A stretch of DNA of 64,000 nt from Vibrio sp. SNU_ST1 (GTDB taxonomy: Bacteria; Pseudomonadota; Gammaproteobacteria; Enterobacterales; Vibrionaceae). The stretch covers positions 806,001 through 870,000 of the forward strand of contig NZ_CP130749.1 of assembly GCF_030563405.1 (NCBI RefSeq). The letters run 5' to 3'. Below the pieces are notes generated by a model. That model saw only the letters and a program-made list of their open reading frames with translations, was not told the DNA's origin and did no database searches. Each line of letters begins with the position of its first letter. Position 1 is the first letter of the stretch. The translations under genes were made by a program, and so were the position numbers. Shown in pieces: positions 18,870-28,033 of the stretch.

Positions 18870-19921
18870 TCTGCTTTTCCTGACAATTCGATTCCGTCAC
18901 GGAGTTTTCTTAGATTCGAGTTTACGAGTCGATCACCTTGCTCAACACCATGAGCGATTAATGCGCCTTGGCCACTGATCTTGTCGACTTCTACTTCGCT
19001 TTTGAACGCTTGTCCGTCTTCCATTTTCCACACATAGAACTGATTAGCTTCAGAGCCCGCTTCTAGCGTTGTCATTGGTAACTGGTAGCCTTGAACATCA
19101 CTCAGACCCGCTTTCGCCATATCGACATTGACCGTAACGCTCGTGCCCGGCAGAATTTCACTTTCAGGCTGCTGCATCTGCATCCAAAACTCGTAGGTAC
19201 GTGATTGTGGGTGCAATTCGCTAGTGTGCTCTAGATACGTCAGTGGATATTGGCCTGTGTGACCACCAAAGCTCGCCTCAGGACGATAGCTATTTGAACG
19301 CATGTCTGGGCTAATTGATGCCAAGATCGAATCTGATACTTGAATTCGTACATACACTTTATCGTTTTGGTACACACTCAGGAGTATCTCCCCAGGAGTC
19401 GTATTCTCGAATCGTTGCTTATCGACGGTTGAAACTGTTCCTGAGAATGGCGCTAAAAGCTCTGTGTAACTTAGCTTGCGTTTTGCTGCCGCCAAATTCG
19501 CCGATGCTAGCTTGTAGTTAGCAGTCAGTTGGTCGTGTTCTGATTGCGATAACATCTCGCTGCCAAACATCTCCGTACCACGGGCCAATTGTTTGCTCGC
19601 CAGTTTGAATTGAGATTTAGCATCAGTTAGATCTTGAAGGTACGTTGCGTTATCTAAGGTGGCTAATAACTGCCCTTTTTCGACTTTGTCACCTGCTTCC
19701 ACCAATACTTGTTGAATTTCGCCTGCAAGCTTAAATGCCAACGGTGTAAGTTCTGCAGGCATCACCTGCCCATTAAAACTTCTGAACTGATCAGTCAGCG
19801 GCGCGCCAACGTCAAAGGTAGAAACCAATAAAGGCGGTTGTTCACGGTGTACAGCTTCATTGTTACAGGCTTGAAGTAACAAAACCGACGCGACAACAAC
19901 TGATAATTTTAAAAGGTTCAT
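18866..19921 (-). CDS. RND efflux periplasmic adaptor (lipoprotein), second of two
   Basis: The 351-residue protein starts with a lipoprotein signal (MNLLKLSVVVASVLLLQAC, lipobox LQAC). It then has the membrane-fusion-protein layout: a lipoyl half (GEIQQVLVEAGDKVEKGQLLATLD), a coiled-coil hairpin (AKSQFKLASKQLARGTE), the second lipoyl half (SYTELLAPFSGTVS) and beta-barrel domains. It links the RND pump to the outer-membrane channel. It overlaps the first adaptor gene by one base and the pump gene by four, so the three are co-translated. Confidence 0.92.
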   Translation of the reverse strand: MNLLKLSVVVASVLLLQACNNEAVHREQPPLLVSTFDVGAPLTDQFRSFNGQVMPAELTPLAFKLAGEIQQVLVEAGDKVEKGQLLATLDNATYLQDLTDAKSQFKLASKQLARGTEMFGSEMLSQSEHDQLTANYKLASANLAAAKRKLSYTELLAPFSGTVSTVDKQRFENTTPGEILLSVYQNDKVYVRIQVSDSILASISPDMRSNSYRPEASFGGHTGQYPLTYLEHTSELHPQSRTYEFWMQMQQPESEILPGTSVTVNVDMAKAGLSDVQGYQLPMTTLEAGSEANQFYVWKMEDGQAFKSEVEVDKISGQGALIAHGVEQGDRLVNSNLRKLRDGIELSGKAE

Positions 19922-21009
19922 TAAATCCCCCCCTCACGAAGCCAAGCTTTTACTTGCTGTCCGTCTGATAACACATCCACACCTGCTTCAACGATAAGGT
20001 CGCCAGAAGAGAGACCTTCAATAACTTTGCCTTGCTCATCAAGCAGGACTTGTACTTTAGAAATCGATCGAGATTCTGGGTTATAGCGCCATAGCTCGCC
20101 ATGGTCAGCTTGTTTGGTTAGCCAAGCTGAATCAACAATGCCAATACCGTAGTCTGATTTACTCTTCTGAACTTCAACTTGCGCTGTCATTCCAGAAAGT
20201 AGATTGATGCCTACCGGCTTGTCGATAGATACAACCGCTTGGTAGCTGTTGGTGTCTTCATCTGGTTGTGTAGAGATCTCTTTAAAACGCGTTGGGATAC
20301 GAATACTGCGGTGGCTATCCATTACAACCCACATGTTTGAGCTCGTTAGGTCTTGAATAGAACGGTCTTCAAGCTTAGATACCGGAATAGAGAACGTCAC
20401 ATCCATTTCACTGTGATTCAAAATATTAAGAACTGGCTGCTTTTCAGCAATTAACTGATATTGCTTACCAAACACCATAGACACCACGCCATCGAATGGA
20501 GCAACTAATGTGGTGTAACCAAGGTTTGTTTTTGCTTGGTCCAACTCAACGTCAGCGGCAGTAAAGGTGTTCACGGCTTGGTCGTAATAATCGGTACTCA
20601 CAAGCTTTTTCGAGTACAACTCTGAAGCCTGCTTGTATTGACTGTTCGCCAAGTCAAATTTCGCTTGTGCAGCATCAACAGCAATTCGGTAATCCGTTGC
20701 ATCTAACACGGCTAAAACTTGGCCTTTCTTCACTTCTTGTCCCATACGAACATCGAAAACTTCGATATCGCCACCCACTTGAAATGAAAGAGCAGCGCGG
20801 TCGGTCGCATCTACTTTTGCGATAAAACTATCAAGCTCGATATCTACCTGCAGAGGAATCTCAAACAACTTTACAGGCTTGATTACCTGCTCATTTTCCT
20901 CTGACTGAACTTTGTTACATCCAGTTAGAGAGCCAGCGAGCAATAGTGCGGCAATAACCGCGCCCGTACGCTTGGTCGGTATAGCTTTGATAGACAAATT
21001 GGATTGCAT
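19921..21009 (-). CDS. RND efflux periplasmic adaptor (lipoprotein), first of two
   Basis: The 362-residue protein has a signal peptide ending in a lipobox (LLAGSLTGC, about residue 30). The adaptor domains follow: GGDIEVFDVRMGQEVKKGQVLAVLD (lipoyl), a coiled coil around AKFDLANSQYKQASELY, and GYTTLVAPFDGVVS. It is the first gene of the operon. Two distinct adaptors for one pump suggest a mixed adaptor ring, as reported for related Vibrio pumps. The promoter should lie in the 149-base gap to the TetR gene. Confidence 0.92.
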   Translation of the reverse strand: MQSNLSIKAIPTKRTGAVIAALLLAGSLTGCNKVQSEENEQVIKPVKLFEIPLQVDIELDSFIAKVDATDRAALSFQVGGDIEVFDVRMGQEVKKGQVLAVLDATDYRIAVDAAQAKFDLANSQYKQASELYSKKLVSTDYYDQAVNTFTAADVELDQAKTNLGYTTLVAPFDGVVSMVFGKQYQLIAEKQPVLNILNHSEMDVTFSIPVSKLEDRSIQDLTSSNMWVVMDSHRSIRIPTRFKEISTQPDEDTNSYQAVVSIDKPVGINLLSGMTAQVEVQKSKSDYGIGIVDSAWLTKQADHGELWRYNPESRSISKVQVLLDEQGKVIEGLSSGDLIVEAGVDVLSDGQQVKAWLREGGI

Positions 21010-21048
21010 GATGCTTCTCCATTTAATTATTATGATTTATTACACAGG

Positions 21049-21106
21049 TGTGCAGTATATTTATTATTAAAGAATTCTCAAGCTTTACTTTCCACTTGTG
21101 CAGTAT
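21049..21106. promoter_or_regulatory. Repeated motif in the efflux-tetR intergenic region
   Basis: The 10-mer TGTGCAGTAT occurs at 21049-21058 and again at 21097-21106, each followed by a T-rich stretch, inside the divergent promoter region. It is a candidate operator for the TetR protein. TetR operators are usually palindromes, which this is not, so the call is tentative. Confidence 0.35.
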
Positions 21107-21158
21107 TTTTTATTTCAAGGAAAACAGTGTAGAATGTGGTAATCAGGTAAATGTAGAA

Positions 21159-21905
21159 ATGAAGATGACTGAAAAGAAACAAGGCAGAAGAAGCGCAAAA
21201 GACGCTGAAGAGACTCGATTTCAAATAATGGCTGTTGCAGCAGAGATGTTTTGTGATGCAGGTTATGAACGAGTTTCGTTACGTAATATCAGTGAAAAAG
21301 CTGGGGTCTCTCATAGCCTTATCCGCCATCACTTTGGTAGTAAAGAGAAGATCTGGCATGCCATAAGCGATTGTTTACACGAGTATTTTCAATCTTACAT
21401 CAGTAAGATTATGCAAGAATTACCAAAAGACGTAACGCCCAACATTTCGATCTATTTGTTCGCTATGCGCCTTTTTACCAACATGATTCACTCACGAAGA
21501 CCGATGCAACTTCTTTCGGATTCTGTACGTCAAGAAGACAACCTGGTCGATTACTTCATCGACAACGTCGGCGACCTTGAGCACGAAATCAATATGTTGG
21601 CCGACCAATACAACAAAGTAAACCCGGAAAAAACCGTTAATATTTTCGAAATAAAATGGCAAATGATCATGTTCGCTAACGGTGCAGTCTGCCTAACCCC
21701 GTTCATGGAAAGCACTTGGAACGAGGGGAATATGGAGGCGACGCCTGATGAAGCTTTGATGAAGCATTGGCAGATGTTCAATAAACAAATGGTCAATCAA
21801 TTTGCTATTGAGGATGAATGGGTGCTTAACCCAACGACTCTTGAAGAGTTGATTTACGAGGTGCCTTGCGTGTGGAAGTGTAATCCTGAACACCACAAAT
21901 TCTGA
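21159..21905 (+). CDS. TetR-family regulator of the efflux operon
   Basis: From ATG 21159 the 248-residue protein starts MKMTEKKQGRRSAKDAEETR. The TetR helix-turn-helix follows: RFQIMAVAAEMFCDAGYERVSLRNISEKAGVSHSLIRHHFGSKEKIW. The ligand-binding half is all helical. A longer frame to 21048 has no ribosome site and runs through promoter sequence. It is divergent from the RND operon, the usual setting for an efflux repressor; control of that operon is inferred. Confidence 0.88.
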   Translation: MKMTEKKQGRRSAKDAEETRFQIMAVAAEMFCDAGYERVSLRNISEKAGVSHSLIRHHFGSKEKIWHAISDCLHEYFQSYISKIMQELPKDVTPNISIYLFAMRLFTNMIHSRRPMQLLSDSVRQEDNLVDYFIDNVGDLEHEINMLADQYNKVNPEKTVNIFEIKWQMIMFANGAVCLTPFMESTWNEGNMEATPDEALMKHWQMFNKQMVNQFAIEDEWVLNPTTLEELIYEVPCVWKCNPEHHKF

Positions 21906-21932
21906 TAACCAATTACGAAGCTAATTGGCTTG

Positions 21933-21982
21933 ATATAAAAACGCGCCGTTACAGAACTAACCGTAACGGCGCGTTTTTATAT
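21933..21982. terminator. Strong bidirectional terminator
   Basis: A 17-bp perfect stem from AAAAACGCGCCGTTAC pairs with its complement around AGAACTAAC, ending in TTTTTATAT. It separates the convergent tetR and rhlE genes. Confidence 0.88.
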
Positions 21983-22012
21983 CTTATATATTGTAGATCT
22001 TAATCTGGCTGA

Positions 22013-23284
22013 TTAACGACGCGCTTTACCGCGATTTTGGTGAATCTTAAGTTTCGCTTTCATCTTACGTTTTTCTGATGAACGACTTTTACTGCGACCA
22101 CCTCGATCGGGAGCTAGATCTTTTTCTAGGCTTGGTTCAAAACCCTCTAACCACTCTTGAGGCAAGCGCGTATCCAGCAATCGTTCAATGTCACCCAGTA
22201 GGTAAGCTTCATCCTGACTCATCAAAGAGATCGCTAAACCACTGTTGCCAGCACGGCCAGTACGGCCAATACGGTGAACGTAGTCTTCCGCTTTAAATGG
22301 CATATCGTAATTCACAACTTGTTCTAGCTGCTGGATATCAATACCTCGAGCTGCCACGTCGGTTGCAATTAACGCGCGTACTTTACCTGACTTGAAATCG
22401 TCTAATGCTTTTTGGCGCGCACCTTGGCTCTTATCCCCATTGATTGATGCCGCTTTAATGCCATCTAGCTTAAGCTCTTTAACTAGAGCATCAGTGCCCT
22501 GCTTAGTTTTCGTGAACACCAACACTTGTTGCCAGTTTTTTGAGCCAATCAAATAGGCCAATAGTTCACTTTTACGCGATTTATCAACCGGATAAACCAT
22601 CTGGGTAACAGTGTCAGCGGTGCTGTTTTTTGGCGTCACTTGAATTTCGCTTGGTGACTGCATCATTCGATGTGCCAGAGCTTTAATTTTGTTATCAAAC
22701 GTCGCAGAGAAGAACAGAGTCTGTCGCACCTCATTCATACGAGAAAGAATGCGTTTGATATCAGGCATGAAACCCATGTCTAGCATACGGTCTGCTTCAT
22801 CCAGTACCAACACTTCAGTGTGGCTCAACATGATGTTCTTAGTGAACATATGGTCGATAAGACGGCCCGGAGTCGCGACTAGAATATCTGCTCCCCCGCG
22901 TAGATTTTCAGTTTGAACCTTCATGCTAACGCCGCCGTAAGCCACCACGACTTTAATGTCGGTGCCCTTTGCGTAGCTGGTTACGTTATCGAAAACCTGT
23001 TGCGCTAGTTCACGTGTTGGTACCAACACAAGCGCACGAACTAGCTTCGGGTTTGGAATAACGTTGTCTTTTGTCTCGATTAATCTTTGGATAATTGGCA
23101 AACCAAATGCGGCCGTTTTACCTGTACCCGTTTGAGCACCAGCCAATACATCTTTGCCTTCTAATACCAATGGAATCGCTTGCTCTTGAACACTGGTAGG
23201 AGCCGTAAAGTTAAGCTCTGATAGCGTAGCAAGAAGATGCTCAGATAATCCTAGTTGGTTAAAAGATTTTGTAGATTCAGACAT
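22013..23284 (-). CDS. rhlE: DEAD-box RNA helicase RhlE
   Basis: The 423-residue protein carries the full DEAD-box set: TAPTSVQEQAIP, AQTGTGKTA (Walker A, about 53), PTRELAQQV, TPGRLIDH, VLDEADRMLDMGF, FSATF, ATDVAARGID and HRIGRTGR. The C-terminal tail is basic (RGGRSKSRSSEKRKMKAKLK), as in RhlE proteins. It matches E. coli RhlE more closely than does the paralogue at 527-1813. Its likely work is ribosome maturation and RNA decay in the cold. Confidence 0.92.
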   Translation of the reverse strand: MSESTKSFNQLGLSEHLLATLSELNFTAPTSVQEQAIPLVLEGKDVLAGAQTGTGKTAAFGLPIIQRLIETKDNVIPNPKLVRALVLVPTRELAQQVFDNVTSYAKGTDIKVVVAYGGVSMKVQTENLRGGADILVATPGRLIDHMFTKNIMLSHTEVLVLDEADRMLDMGFMPDIKRILSRMNEVRQTLFFSATFDNKIKALAHRMMQSPSEIQVTPKNSTADTVTQMVYPVDKSRKSELLAYLIGSKNWQQVLVFTKTKQGTDALVKELKLDGIKAASINGDKSQGARQKALDDFKSGKVRALIATDVAARGIDIQQLEQVVNYDMPFKAEDYVHRIGRTGRAGNSGLAISLMSQDEAYLLGDIERLLDTRLPQEWLEGFEPSLEKDLAPDRGGRSKSRSSEKRKMKAKLKIHQNRGKARR

Positions 23285-23341
23285 AGTATGATGCTCACAG
23301 ATTAAATAGGCGCGGATTGTAGCAAACCTGCATTACGCTGT

Positions 23342-23953
23342 TTACCTTTCCTTTTGATTTTTCTTCATTTGAAGCGCATTAAACTGCTTCGCTTCTTCTA
23401 AAACACTAGGATAAAGCTCATAAAAGTGACACTGCAACGTGCTGTAGTGATGTTCTAAGTCGTGATAGCAAGATTTAAGCATCCCAAGCTTTGGCCGTCT
23501 CAACGCCATGCGTTGCAATACCACCTCAATGGAAGACATGTCTTGATAACTTAGCAACCAACGTTGTTCTGCCATTTTCTGGTGAACAGTAATGAAGTGC
23601 TCAGGCCAATGAGGCTCTTGGTGTTCAAAAATCTGTTGATGGCTGTCTACGCAAAAGCGCTCAAGTGATTGCGTTGAGAACTGAGCCCAATGATTGGCTA
23701 AACAGTGATCCCAAAATACATCGAGTGCGATAGGTGCAAAGCGTCGTGTTTGGTGTGAGAAAAGCGATTTTGCAGAACGAGATACATCATGATGATCAGT
23801 ATAACTATCAACGAATCGATGAAGTCTTATTCCGTCTGAAAGTGAGTTTGAATAGTACTTACTAGGGTCGCCTTTAACGAAGTCACCTAACAGATTACCC
23901 GCTAAGTTACTTTTACAATGCTTGGCGATGTGGAGGTGTGCGAGAAAGTTCAT
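23342..23953 (-). CDS. acpH: ACP phosphodiesterase AcpH
   Basis: The 203-residue protein begins MNFLAHLHIAKHCKSNLAGNLLGDFVKG, the hallmark of AcpH (formerly YajB). A conserved DVFWDHCLANHW helix and histidine/aspartate residues (LHRFVDSYTDHHD) form the metal site of this HD-like phosphodiesterase. The enzyme removes 4'-phosphopantetheine from acyl carrier protein. It is a single gene; the start ATG at 23953 needs no change. Confidence 0.9.
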   Translation of the reverse strand: MNFLAHLHIAKHCKSNLAGNLLGDFVKGDPSKYYSNSLSDGIRLHRFVDSYTDHHDVSRSAKSLFSHQTRRFAPIALDVFWDHCLANHWAQFSTQSLERFCVDSHQQIFEHQEPHWPEHFITVHQKMAEQRWLLSYQDMSSIEVVLQRMALRRPKLGMLKSCYHDLEHHYSTLQCHFYELYPSVLEEAKQFNALQMKKNQKER

Positions 23954-24159
23954 TGAACCTCATTAAAGTATCGAGAACTAAGTAACATGGTAAACGTACT
24001 CGTTTATCTTCGCGAACTTTAATGAGGATAGTTTTGTTATGACGTGTGAGCGAATGAGATTTGCTCAGTTTAAGAATTGTTTAATTTGAGAACGTTGAAC
24101 TACATAAACCTTTAGTTCAGTAACACTTAGTTTGAAACTTAATTAAAGATCTTAAAAAC

Positions 24160-24288
24160 TTAGTTCGAAGACTTGAAAAGCTCTTCTGCTAATTGTTTAA
24201 CCGTCTGTTCATAGTCAGATAAATCAATGCCAATTTCCATAGCATCTAACAACTCTAGACTTTCGTCATTATAAGATTGGTCACTCAT
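24160..24288 (-). CDS. Small acidic protein, 42 aa
   Basis: The frame MSDQSYNDESLELLDAMEIG continues to ...EQTVKQLAEELFKSSN. A strong Shine-Dalgarno (AGGGGG) lies 4 bases before the ATG. The predicted protein is soluble, acidic and mostly helical. It is not recognised. Confidence 0.6.
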   Translation of the reverse strand: MSDQSYNDESLELLDAMEIGIDLSDYEQTVKQLAEELFKSSN

Positions 24289-24735
24289 CGTGCCCCCTCT
24301 ATTCCTTAGTGTGGACATGTTGTCCGATTAACTAGTGCACCATCTTGGACTTATATTATGTCACTTTGATGAACGCACTCTACTCTACCCATTCCATATT
24401 TATAGCTTGAAGCTACTCGCGATCATTAGCGCTTGTTTACGCTAAAGGGGCATACGCGAACGACATATGTACTGCCACCTTACACCAATTACAACAAATT
24501 ACCCTATAAATTTTGAAGTAAATCACACTCAAACGTTTGCTTAAGCATTTTTAGTTCCTTACGCACCAACTAGTGTACACATTTATATACAGTGGATATT
24601 TTTAATTACATTAAACATTGCATTTAGAATTAAACTCAATCAAGATACTTGAAAATCGAGATATTCTTTGGGTTTATTCTCTTAGACCAGAAGAAATACA
24701 ACGAAAACCCACCCTAACGTAAAGAATTATATACA
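24289..24735. other. Regulatory gap upstream of tyrP
   Basis: These 447 bases hold no visible gene. They contain two AACTAGTG elements (about 24329 and 24568) of unknown meaning and the TyrR box described separately. Confidence 0.5.
24574..24591 (+). promoter_or_regulatory. TyrR box upstream of tyrP
   Basis: TGTACA-CATTTA-TATACA matches the TyrR consensus TGTAAA-N6-TTTACA at 10 of 12 defined bases, and TyrR regulates tyrP in E. coli. It lies 145 bases before the start codon. Confidence 0.6.
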
Positions 24736-25959
24736 ATGAATAAATCAAAGGTTTTTGGTAGTACTTTGATCATTGCAGGCACAACCATTGGTGCAGGCAT
24801 GCTCGCTCTTCCACTCGCATCTGCAGGAATTGGCTTTTCGACCTCACTATTTCTAATGCTTGGCTTATGGGCTCTAATGGCCTTCACTGCATTATTAATG
24901 GTAGAGCTTCATCAATTCGCTGAATCGGACGCAACTCTACACACGTTAGCTCACACGATTTTAGGAACAAAAGGAAAGTGGATCGCAAGCTTCGCCGTGA
25001 TGTTTCTTTTCTACGCTTTGTGTGCCGCATACATTGCAGGTGGCGGTGCGCAGTTTAACCAACGTATATCGGATATCGCAGGCATTGAACTCAATGGTCA
25101 AATCACCACACTCCTATTTACACTGTTAGTTGCGGGAGTTGTGACGATTGGTACACACAGTGTTGATAAAGTTAACCGCGTTTTATTCGGACTTAAACTG
25201 ATCGCTATGGTACTGGTACTCAGCTTCCTTGCACCAAACATCACCTCTCAATACCTAATGAGCATGCCACTACAACAAGGGCTGATTGTTGCTGCGATAC
25301 CGGTTGTGTTTACCTCTTTTGGTTTCCACGGCAGCATCCCTTCAATTGTTCGATACCTGGATGGTGACGTTCGCTCTTTACGTAAGGTCATGATTATTGG
25401 CTCTGCACTGCCTTTAGTCATCTATGTTTTCTGGCAGAGTGTTACGTTGGGTGTGATTAGCCAAGAGCAATTATTGTCTGATACTAGCTTGGGTGCGCTT
25501 CTAGTCTCACTATCGCAAACGGTTCATAAATCAAACTTAAGCTTGATCGTGGGTGTATTTGCTGACCTTGCACTTCTTACTTCTTTTATTGGCGTGAGCT
25601 TGGGGTTATTTGAATTCATGGGTGACTCTCTAAGCAAGAAACTAGGCAATGCCAAACGCGTTAAAACGGCCGCTATCACTTTTTTACCACCATTAGGTTT
25701 TGCCCTGTTCTACCCACAAGGTTTTATCATGGCTTTGGGTTACGCTGCCATTGCACTTTCAGTGCTCGCGATTCTGCTGCCTACAGTGATGGTATACAAG
25801 GTTCGTTACACAGGTTTATTAATAAAACCTCACGCTACAGAATCAACTTACCAAGTGTTAGGTGGAAGCAAAGCGCTGTTTTTAGCGGGTAGCGTTGGCG
25901 TGTTTATCATTGCAATTCAAATCCTTATTTCTGTAGGGTTATTACCATCATTAGGCTAA
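24736..25959 (+). CDS. tyrP: Tyrosine-specific permease TyrP
   Basis: The 407-residue protein has 11 membrane helices and the aromatic amino-acid permease signature GSTLIIAGTTIGAGMLALPLASAGIGFS at the N-terminus. Motifs such as PVVFTSFGFHGSIPSIVRYLDGD and GAITFLPPL-like AITFLPPLGFALFYPQGF match E. coli TyrP better than Mtr or TnaB. It imports tyrosine with protons. The upstream TyrR box supports the choice of TyrP over other members. Confidence 0.88.
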   Translation: MNKSKVFGSTLIIAGTTIGAGMLALPLASAGIGFSTSLFLMLGLWALMAFTALLMVELHQFAESDATLHTLAHTILGTKGKWIASFAVMFLFYALCAAYIAGGGAQFNQRISDIAGIELNGQITTLLFTLLVAGVVTIGTHSVDKVNRVLFGLKLIAMVLVLSFLAPNITSQYLMSMPLQQGLIVAAIPVVFTSFGFHGSIPSIVRYLDGDVRSLRKVMIIGSALPLVIYVFWQSVTLGVISQEQLLSDTSLGALLVSLSQTVHKSNLSLIVGVFADLALLTSFIGVSLGLFEFMGDSLSKKLGNAKRVKTAAITFLPPLGFALFYPQGFIMALGYAAIALSVLAILLPTVMVYKVRYTGLLIKPHATESTYQVLGGSKALFLAGSVGVFIIAIQILISVGLLPSLG

Positions 25960-26076
25960 TAAACCCATCGAGAGCAAAAATACTTGATTGATGTCTCATG
26001 AACGATATATTGCTATCATTAATTTTCATAATTAATCGATCGGAATCACATTTTTATTAAGGTCGGTTATTTAGAG

Positions 26077-26101
26077 TCCACGGTAAAGGATTTACCGTGG
26101 A
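26077..26101 (+). promoter_or_regulatory. Perfect hairpin covering the chemoreceptor ribosome site
   Basis: An 11-bp perfect stem (TCCACGGTAAA / TTTACCGTGGA) with a GGA loop is followed by GTTTTT and then the ATG at 26108. The GTGGAG Shine-Dalgarno is in the 3' arm. It could end tyrP transcription and also block translation of the chemoreceptor. Confidence 0.75.
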
Positions 26102-26107
26102 GTTTTT

Positions 26108-27532
26108 ATGAAAGAAGTACAATTTAGAACGATAGACAAACTGTTTATTAAAATGTCGATTAACGACAAGTTTTGGGTCATTTTCTTGATCTTTTTCGCC
26201 GCTGTAGCAAGCCTTGCTGGTTTCAACTATGTCAACAAGGTAGAACAAATTGACGCAAGTGCAAAACAGCAGGTTGAGTTTCAATTGCAAGGCATTTTAT
26301 CAGCGTCAGATTCCCCAGCTTCGGTTCGTTCAGTAAGCCAACAAACACGCCTTCAAGAAACCACTATTTCAAACACGGGTTCCGTGACTGCTACGGCACT
26401 GGCACAAGATGGCAACTACTACTCTCTTACCGTTTCAACTAGTGATACACAGAACCAAAAGCAGCAAGCACTGTACTCTTTATTACTCAGTTTTTTGTGG
26501 TGTGTGCCTTTTGGTCTTTTCTGTTACTGGGTCGCTACTTTCCTAGGTGGCGCACTTTGGGTGCTTTACTCAACCACTCAAAAGATTGGTGATGGTGATT
26601 TAACATCTCGCCTTGGCTTCCATCCGGGACGAGATGAGTTTGGTACGATTGGTTGCGCCCTTGACCGTTCAATGGATACGCTAAGTGAACTAGTCAATAA
26701 CGTAAACCAAAACGCAGCAACACTGAGTGAAACGTCAGCTTCTTTCGAAAAAGAGATGAAGCGCAGTGAAACACAGATTATGAGCCAGAATTCATCTCTA
26801 GACTCTGTTGCAACTGCAATGGACCAGATGACGGCATCAGCAAATGAAGTATCGAATATTTCAGCTCGGTCTACAGAGCAAGCAGAGCAGGATGCTCAAC
26901 AAATCAATGATAGTCATGCCATGGTTCAGCAAGCCATCTCAGAGATCACCACCCTTTCTTCTTTGATTGAGCAAACCTCGTCTTCTGTTACGAGCTTGAA
27001 CGTAAATACAAGCCAAATCAACGAAGTCATCACCACGATCAACGCAATTTCAGAGCAAACCAACTTACTTGCACTAAATGCCGCGATTGAAGCAGCTCGT
27101 GCGGGTGAACAAGGTCGTGGTTTCGCTGTTGTTGCTGATGAAGTGAGAACGCTCGCTAGCAGAACTCAATCAGCTACGGTTGAGATCCAAACGATGATTG
27201 AACGCTTACAGCAAGAGAGTCAAAACATAGCTAAGATCACGGTGCAAACGGTTGATCAAGCGCAAACCAGTAGCCAACTCATTTCACATATTGGTGATGA
27301 CGTAAACTCGATTGCAGATTCCGCACAAGCGCTAATGGACATGAGTCTACAAATAGCAACGTCAGCTGATGAACAAAGCAACGTAGCGAATACCATCGCT
27401 GCTGAGCTTAATGATATACGAGGCCAATCAGACGTAATCAAAGATGTCGCTCAAAACTCTTCAAAGGGCGTATCTAAGCTGACTGAAGCATCGGTTTCTC
27501 TGTCTCAAACTTTGGCAAGATACCGCACTTAG
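26108..27532 (+). CDS. Methyl-accepting chemotaxis protein
   Basis: The 474-residue protein has a membrane helix at about 21-40, a short extracytoplasmic part of about 80 residues, a second helix at about 122-155, a HAMP-like linker (KIGDGDLTSRLGFHPGRDEFG) and a long signalling coiled coil. The coiled coil has the invariant hairpin tip EQTNLLALNAAIEAARAGEQGRGFAVVADEVRTLA (about 317-351). It relays a signal to CheA/CheW. The sensing part is much smaller than a usual dCache domain, so its ligand cannot be guessed. Its ribosome site is held in a hairpin. Confidence 0.9.
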   Translation: MKEVQFRTIDKLFIKMSINDKFWVIFLIFFAAVASLAGFNYVNKVEQIDASAKQQVEFQLQGILSASDSPASVRSVSQQTRLQETTISNTGSVTATALAQDGNYYSLTVSTSDTQNQKQQALYSLLLSFLWCVPFGLFCYWVATFLGGALWVLYSTTQKIGDGDLTSRLGFHPGRDEFGTIGCALDRSMDTLSELVNNVNQNAATLSETSASFEKEMKRSETQIMSQNSSLDSVATAMDQMTASANEVSNISARSTEQAEQDAQQINDSHAMVQQAISEITTLSSLIEQTSSSVTSLNVNTSQINEVITTINAISEQTNLLALNAAIEAARAGEQGRGFAVVADEVRTLASRTQSATVEIQTMIERLQQESQNIAKITVQTVDQAQTSSQLISHIGDDVNSIADSAQALMDMSLQIATSADEQSNVANTIAAELNDIRGQSDVIKDVAQNSSKGVSKLTEASVSLSQTLARYRT

Positions 27533-27564
27533 CACTTAGCAACTAGCTATCAGCTATTTGCACT

Positions 27565-27598
27565 GAATGCTTAATGCTTAATGCTTAATGCTTAATGC
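27565..27598. repeat. Heptamer tandem repeat TTAATGC
   Basis: One partial and four full copies of TTAATGC follow one another just after the chemoreceptor gene. Such short repeats can vary in number by slippage. Confidence 0.85.
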
Positions 27599-27620
27599 TC
27601 AGAATTAAGAGCAAACCTAA

Positions 27621-27648
27621 GAAGGATTCATATAGAGTCCTTTTTTTA
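27621..27648 (+). terminator. Terminator after chemoreceptor gene
   Basis: An imperfect AAGGATTC / GAGTCCTT stem with an ATATA loop is followed by seven T. Confidence 0.65.
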
Positions 27649-27817
27649 TTGATGTCGATTAATAACCATGGCAAATCCATACCCCTCAGTTATTAACATG
27701 AAGTAAGTCGCAAAGGAGGGATTAAGAGGAGCCAAAACTGTCTAATAATCGAGCTTAGGGGTAATCTATTTGAACGGGTCTTATTTTCGCTTACCCTTTT
27801 GCTGCAGGTGACACATA

Positions 27818-28033
27818 ATGAATAAAACAGATGCACCATACACCGACGACATCACATGCCCTTTATGCCAACATGACGAATATCTACTTTCAGAAAGTGG
27901 AGAGAAGTTCACTTGTGCTGCATGCGGTTTCCACACAACACAATTAAGCAAAGTAGTCAGCCTTCAATTAGGCTCTACCCCACCAAAGCTCCAGAGTGCG
28001 GTATACCACCACTTGAGCAGCGCTTGCCATTAA
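27818..28033 (+). CDS. Small zinc-ribbon protein, 71 aa
   Basis: MNKTDAPYTDDITCPLCQHDEY...FTCAACGFHT has two CPLC/CAAC pairs 18 residues apart, a typical zinc ribbon. The start follows GCAGGTGACACATA, a fair ribosome site. The last 59 bases overlap, tail to tail, the HAD phosphatase gene on the other strand, so the 3' half of one of the two may be mis-called or the overlap is real. Function unknown. Confidence 0.65.
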   Translation: MNKTDAPYTDDITCPLCQHDEYLLSESGEKFTCAACGFHTTQLSKVVSLQLGSTPPKLQSAVYHHLSSACH

